From Oscillospiraceae bacterium (lineage in GTDB: Bacteria; Bacillota; Clostridia; Christensenellales; Aristaeellaceae), in assembly GCA_031282605.1 (NCBI GenBank), contig JAITDK010000178.1:1-8063 (forward strand): a stretch of 8,063 nucleotides of DNA, given 5' to 3'. Positions 5,984-8,063 of this stretch are shown here, in pieces (within the stretch, counting starts at the first letter, position 1; each line of letters opens with the position of its first letter). Below the pieces are notes generated by a model. It had not been told where the DNA came from and searched no databases. It saw only the letters and a list, made by a program, of their open reading frames with translations. The translations under genes and the position numbers were made by a program.

Positions 5984-7918
5984 ATGATTCTGTTAAACGC
6001 TCAGGACGTGCGCAAGAGTTTCGGCGCGCGCGAAGTATTGAAGGGCGTCAGCCTCACGCTGCAGACCGGTCAGCGGCTCGGTCTTGTCGGCGTAAACGGC
6101 TGCGGCAAAACCACCCTGCTTAGAATCCTCGCCGGGGCGGACTCGCCCGACGGCGGTGTATTGTCGTGCGGCAAGGGTCTGCGCGTGGGCTATATGGAAC
6201 AGAACGCGCGGCTGACCGGCGGCGCTACCGTATGGTCCATGATGGAGTCCGTTTTCGAGCCGATATTCGCGATGGAGCAAAAACTGCGCGCTATCGAATC
6301 CATGATGGCGCAGTCGGGCGGCGAGGGCGATACTGCCCAAATGGATCGGCTGGCGCGCGATTACCAGCGCCTGACCGACGCTTTCGAGGAAGCGGACGGT
6401 TACTCCTGGCGCTCGTCCATATCGGGGATGTTGGTTGGGCTTGGATTCACGAAGGCGCAGTTTGACCAGCCGGTCGAACAGTTGTCCGGCGGCGAGAGGA
6501 CGCGGCTGTTCCTCGCGAGGTTGCTGCTGGAGAAGCCTGACATTCTCCTGCTGGACGAACCGACAAACCATCTTGATCTGTCCGCGCTGACGTGGCTTGA
6601 GGCGTATTTGACGTCGGGCGGCGGTTCGCGGCTGGCGATGATAGTCGTGTCGCACGATCGTTATTTCCTAGACGCGGTGTGCACCGACGTAGCGGAGATG
6701 CTGTTCGGCAAGCTGGAGGTATACGGCGGCAACTACACGCGCTTCCAGCAGCTGCGTGCCGAACAGTTTGAGATACGCCAGCGCGCGTACGACAATCAAC
6801 AGCGGGAGATCGTGCGTCAAGAGGCCATCATAGCGCGGTTCAGGCAGTATAATAAAGAGTGGTCGGTGCGCAAGGCCAGATCCCGCGAGAAACTGCTGGA
6901 TCGTGTCGAGCGATTGAACAAGCCGCGCGACGAACGCGGCGCGCGCTTCTCATTTCGTACGAATCGACGTACGGGCGACGATGTGCTGATCGCTCGAGGG
7001 TTGGCCAAGTCATACGGTGAACGCACGCTGTTCAGTGGGTTGGATCTGCATATCAGGGCGGGGGAGAGGGTCGTGCTGATTGGGCCTAACGGAGCGGGAA
7101 AGACGACGCTGCTGGAGGCGTTGATCGGTCGCGCGGAGTTGGATGCGGGCGCGGTGCGGTTGGGCGCGAATGTCGATATAGGTTATTATGACCAGCTGCA
7201 GTCCGGACTGCATTCGGAAAAGACTGTGCTAGACGAGGTGTGGGATCGGTTTCGCAGGATGGAGCCTACCGATATTAGATCTGCGCTGGCGCTATTCCTG
7301 TTTACGGGCGAGGATGTGTTCCAGACTATATCGACGCTTTCGGGTGGTGAGAAGGGGCGCGTCGCGTTGACCATACTGATGCTGCGGCGCGATAATTTTC
7401 TGCTGCTGGACGAGCCGACCAACCATCTGGATATGGATGCGAGAGAGGTATTGGAGCAGACGTTAGCAGACTTCGAGGGCACGTTGTTGACGATCTCTCA
7501 TGACCGTTACTTTATCAACCGCATAGCCGACCGCGTGTTGGAGATGACGCCTGACGGGTTGGTAGAGTATTTGGGCAATTATGATGATTATCTGGCGAAA
7601 AAGGAACAGCGCGCGCCAATGGACGATGTGGATTCACTGGGAGTTACGCGCACCGAGCTGGCCAAACGGCGCAAGAAAGAACGCGCGGAGCAGGAACGTG
7701 TCAGAGCACGTAAAGGATTGATTGCGGCGGTTGAAGAGGATATAGACGATCTGGAAAAGCGAATCGCGCTGATTGAGGAGCGGCTGGCCGACGGCGCGCT
7801 GTATAATGATCCGCTAAAGGCGGAAGAGGCTGCAAAAGAATATCGGCTGTTAACGACCACGCTGGCGGAGAGGATGGCCGAATGGGAAAGGGTGTCAACG
7901 GAAACGACTGCGGACTGA
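5984..7918 (+). CDS. ABC-F family ATPase (YdiF/Uup-type translation factor)
   Basis: A soluble protein of 644 residues with two ABC ATPase cassettes and no membrane segments, the ABC-F layout. These proteins bind the ribosomal E site and modulate stalled or initiating ribosomes. Cassette 1 has Walker A GVNGCGKTT (36-44), signature LSGGE (167-171), Walker B ILLLDEP with E192, and switch H224. The inter-domain linker that contacts P-site tRNA follows at about 240-320 (FRQYNKEWSVRKARSREKLL). Cassette 2 has Walker A GPNGAGKTT (367-375), LSGGE (452-456), LLLDEP with E477, and H506. All catalytic residues are intact. The last 100 residues form a charged coiled coil as in YdiF and Uup. Nothing suggests an antibiotic-resistance ABC-F. 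The start is fixed by the family-typical MILLNAQDVRKSFG, yet there is no ribosome binding site, so it may be leaderless. It follows the CoA-transferase by 50 bp with no terminator between. Confidence 0.93.
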   Translation: MILLNAQDVRKSFGAREVLKGVSLTLQTGQRLGLVGVNGCGKTTLLRILAGADSPDGGVLSCGKGLRVGYMEQNARLTGGATVWSMMESVFEPIFAMEQKLRAIESMMAQSGGEGDTAQMDRLARDYQRLTDAFEEADGYSWRSSISGMLVGLGFTKAQFDQPVEQLSGGERTRLFLARLLLEKPDILLLDEPTNHLDLSALTWLEAYLTSGGGSRLAMIVVSHDRYFLDAVCTDVAEMLFGKLEVYGGNYTRFQQLRAEQFEIRQRAYDNQQREIVRQEAIIARFRQYNKEWSVRKARSREKLLDRVERLNKPRDERGARFSFRTNRRTGDDVLIARGLAKSYGERTLFSGLDLHIRAGERVVLIGPNGAGKTTLLEALIGRAELDAGAVRLGANVDIGYYDQLQSGLHSEKTVLDEVWDRFRRMEPTDIRSALALFLFTGEDVFQTISTLSGGEKGRVALTILMLRRDNFLLLDEPTNHLDMDAREVLEQTLADFEGTLLTISHDRYFINRIADRVLEMTPDGLVEYLGNYDDYLAKKEQRAPMDDVDSLGVTRTELAKRRKKERAEQERVRARKGLIAAVEEDIDDLEKRIALIEERLADGALYNDPLKAEEAAKEYRLLTTTLAERMAEWERVSTETTAD

Positions 7919-7964
7919 TTAGGGGAAGGGGAGTCCATCGGAAGGATGCTGAAAGCAGCAACCA

Positions 7965-8063
7965 GTTACGCTACGGAACAGACTCTCCAGGTACAACCGG
8001 CGATCCGAAGCCGGTAGAATGTGTATCACGATGGTCCAGGCGAAGCCTGGTCAGGTTTCGAAA
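7965..8063 (-). repeat. Right copy of the 99-bp inverted repeat
   Basis: Reverse complement of 55-153 with three differences, beginning 47 bp after the ABC-F stop and running off the window. In this copy the ACCGGC/GCCGGT hairpin (about 7996-8015) is intact, as is the CCAGG/CCTGG hairpin nearer the edge. There is no T-run after either hairpin, so a terminator role for the ABC-F transcript is not supported. The interval 7919-7964 holds nothing recognisable beyond a tiny TGCT/AGCA stem. Confidence 0.85.

Noticed and set aside
5984..7918. Antibiotic-resistance ABC-F (Vga/Lsa/Msr type)
   Set aside because: The C-terminal coiled coil and the linker wording match the housekeeping YdiF/Uup group, and there is no upstream leader peptide or attenuator typical of resistance genes.
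55..8063. Terminal repeats as evidence for a circular plasmid or phage
   Set aside because: The end copies are inverted, not direct, so they do not represent an assembly overlap of a circle. The content is chromosomal housekeeping genes.
55..8063. Composite transposon carrying the whole segment
   Set aside because: No transposase or target duplication is visible, and the interior holds the SRP RNA and an ABC-F housekeeping gene.

Overview
The window looks like chromosomal DNA of an anaerobic Firmicutes (Clostridia-like) bacterium. The reasons are strong GGAGG-type ribosome binding sites, a short SRP RNA, a YdiF/Uup-type ABC-F ATPase, a propionate/acetate CoA-transferase and a fructuronate reductase of the mannitol dehydrogenase family. 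The DNA is fairly GC-rich and CG-dinucleotide-rich by eye, with AT-rich patches only between genes. The taxonomic guess is inference.

Layout. Positions 1-153 carry a structured repeat. About 99 bp of it (55-153) reappears in inverted orientation at the extreme right end (7965-8063) with 96 of 99 positions identical, so the window is bracketed by two copies of one dispersed element. Positions 154-307 hold a perfect 32-bp palindrome (226-257) and the promoter of a small SRP RNA gene (about 308-433, + strand). The promoter is overlaid by a perfect 16-bp palindrome. Convergent to the SRP RNA is a leftward cluster of three genes with short gaps. In transcription order these are a fructuronate reductase-like enzyme (3996-2359), a polytopic membrane protein with a DUF4129-like tail (2331-1009), and a two-helix membrane protein with a DUF3592-like domain (958-446). 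A divergent intergenic region (3997-4379) separates them from two rightward genes: a CoA-transferase (4380-5933) and an ABC-F translation factor (5984-7918).

How the genes relate. The two membrane proteins may share a transcript with uxuB, but nothing links their functions. UxuB would act in hexuronate catabolism and the CoA-transferase in short-chain acyl-CoA exchange, both fitting a fermentative anaerobe. SRP RNA and ABC-F are housekeeping functions of protein targeting and translation. The region reads as ordinary chromosome.

I see no defence island, CRISPR, phage or clearly new multi-gene system. The most interesting signals are local. They are a 12-bp tandem repeat running through the stop codon of the CoA-transferase, an ABC-F gene that looks leaderless, a TgpA-like membrane protein without its transglutaminase domain, a perfect palindrome over the SRP RNA promoter, and the inverted flanking repeats.
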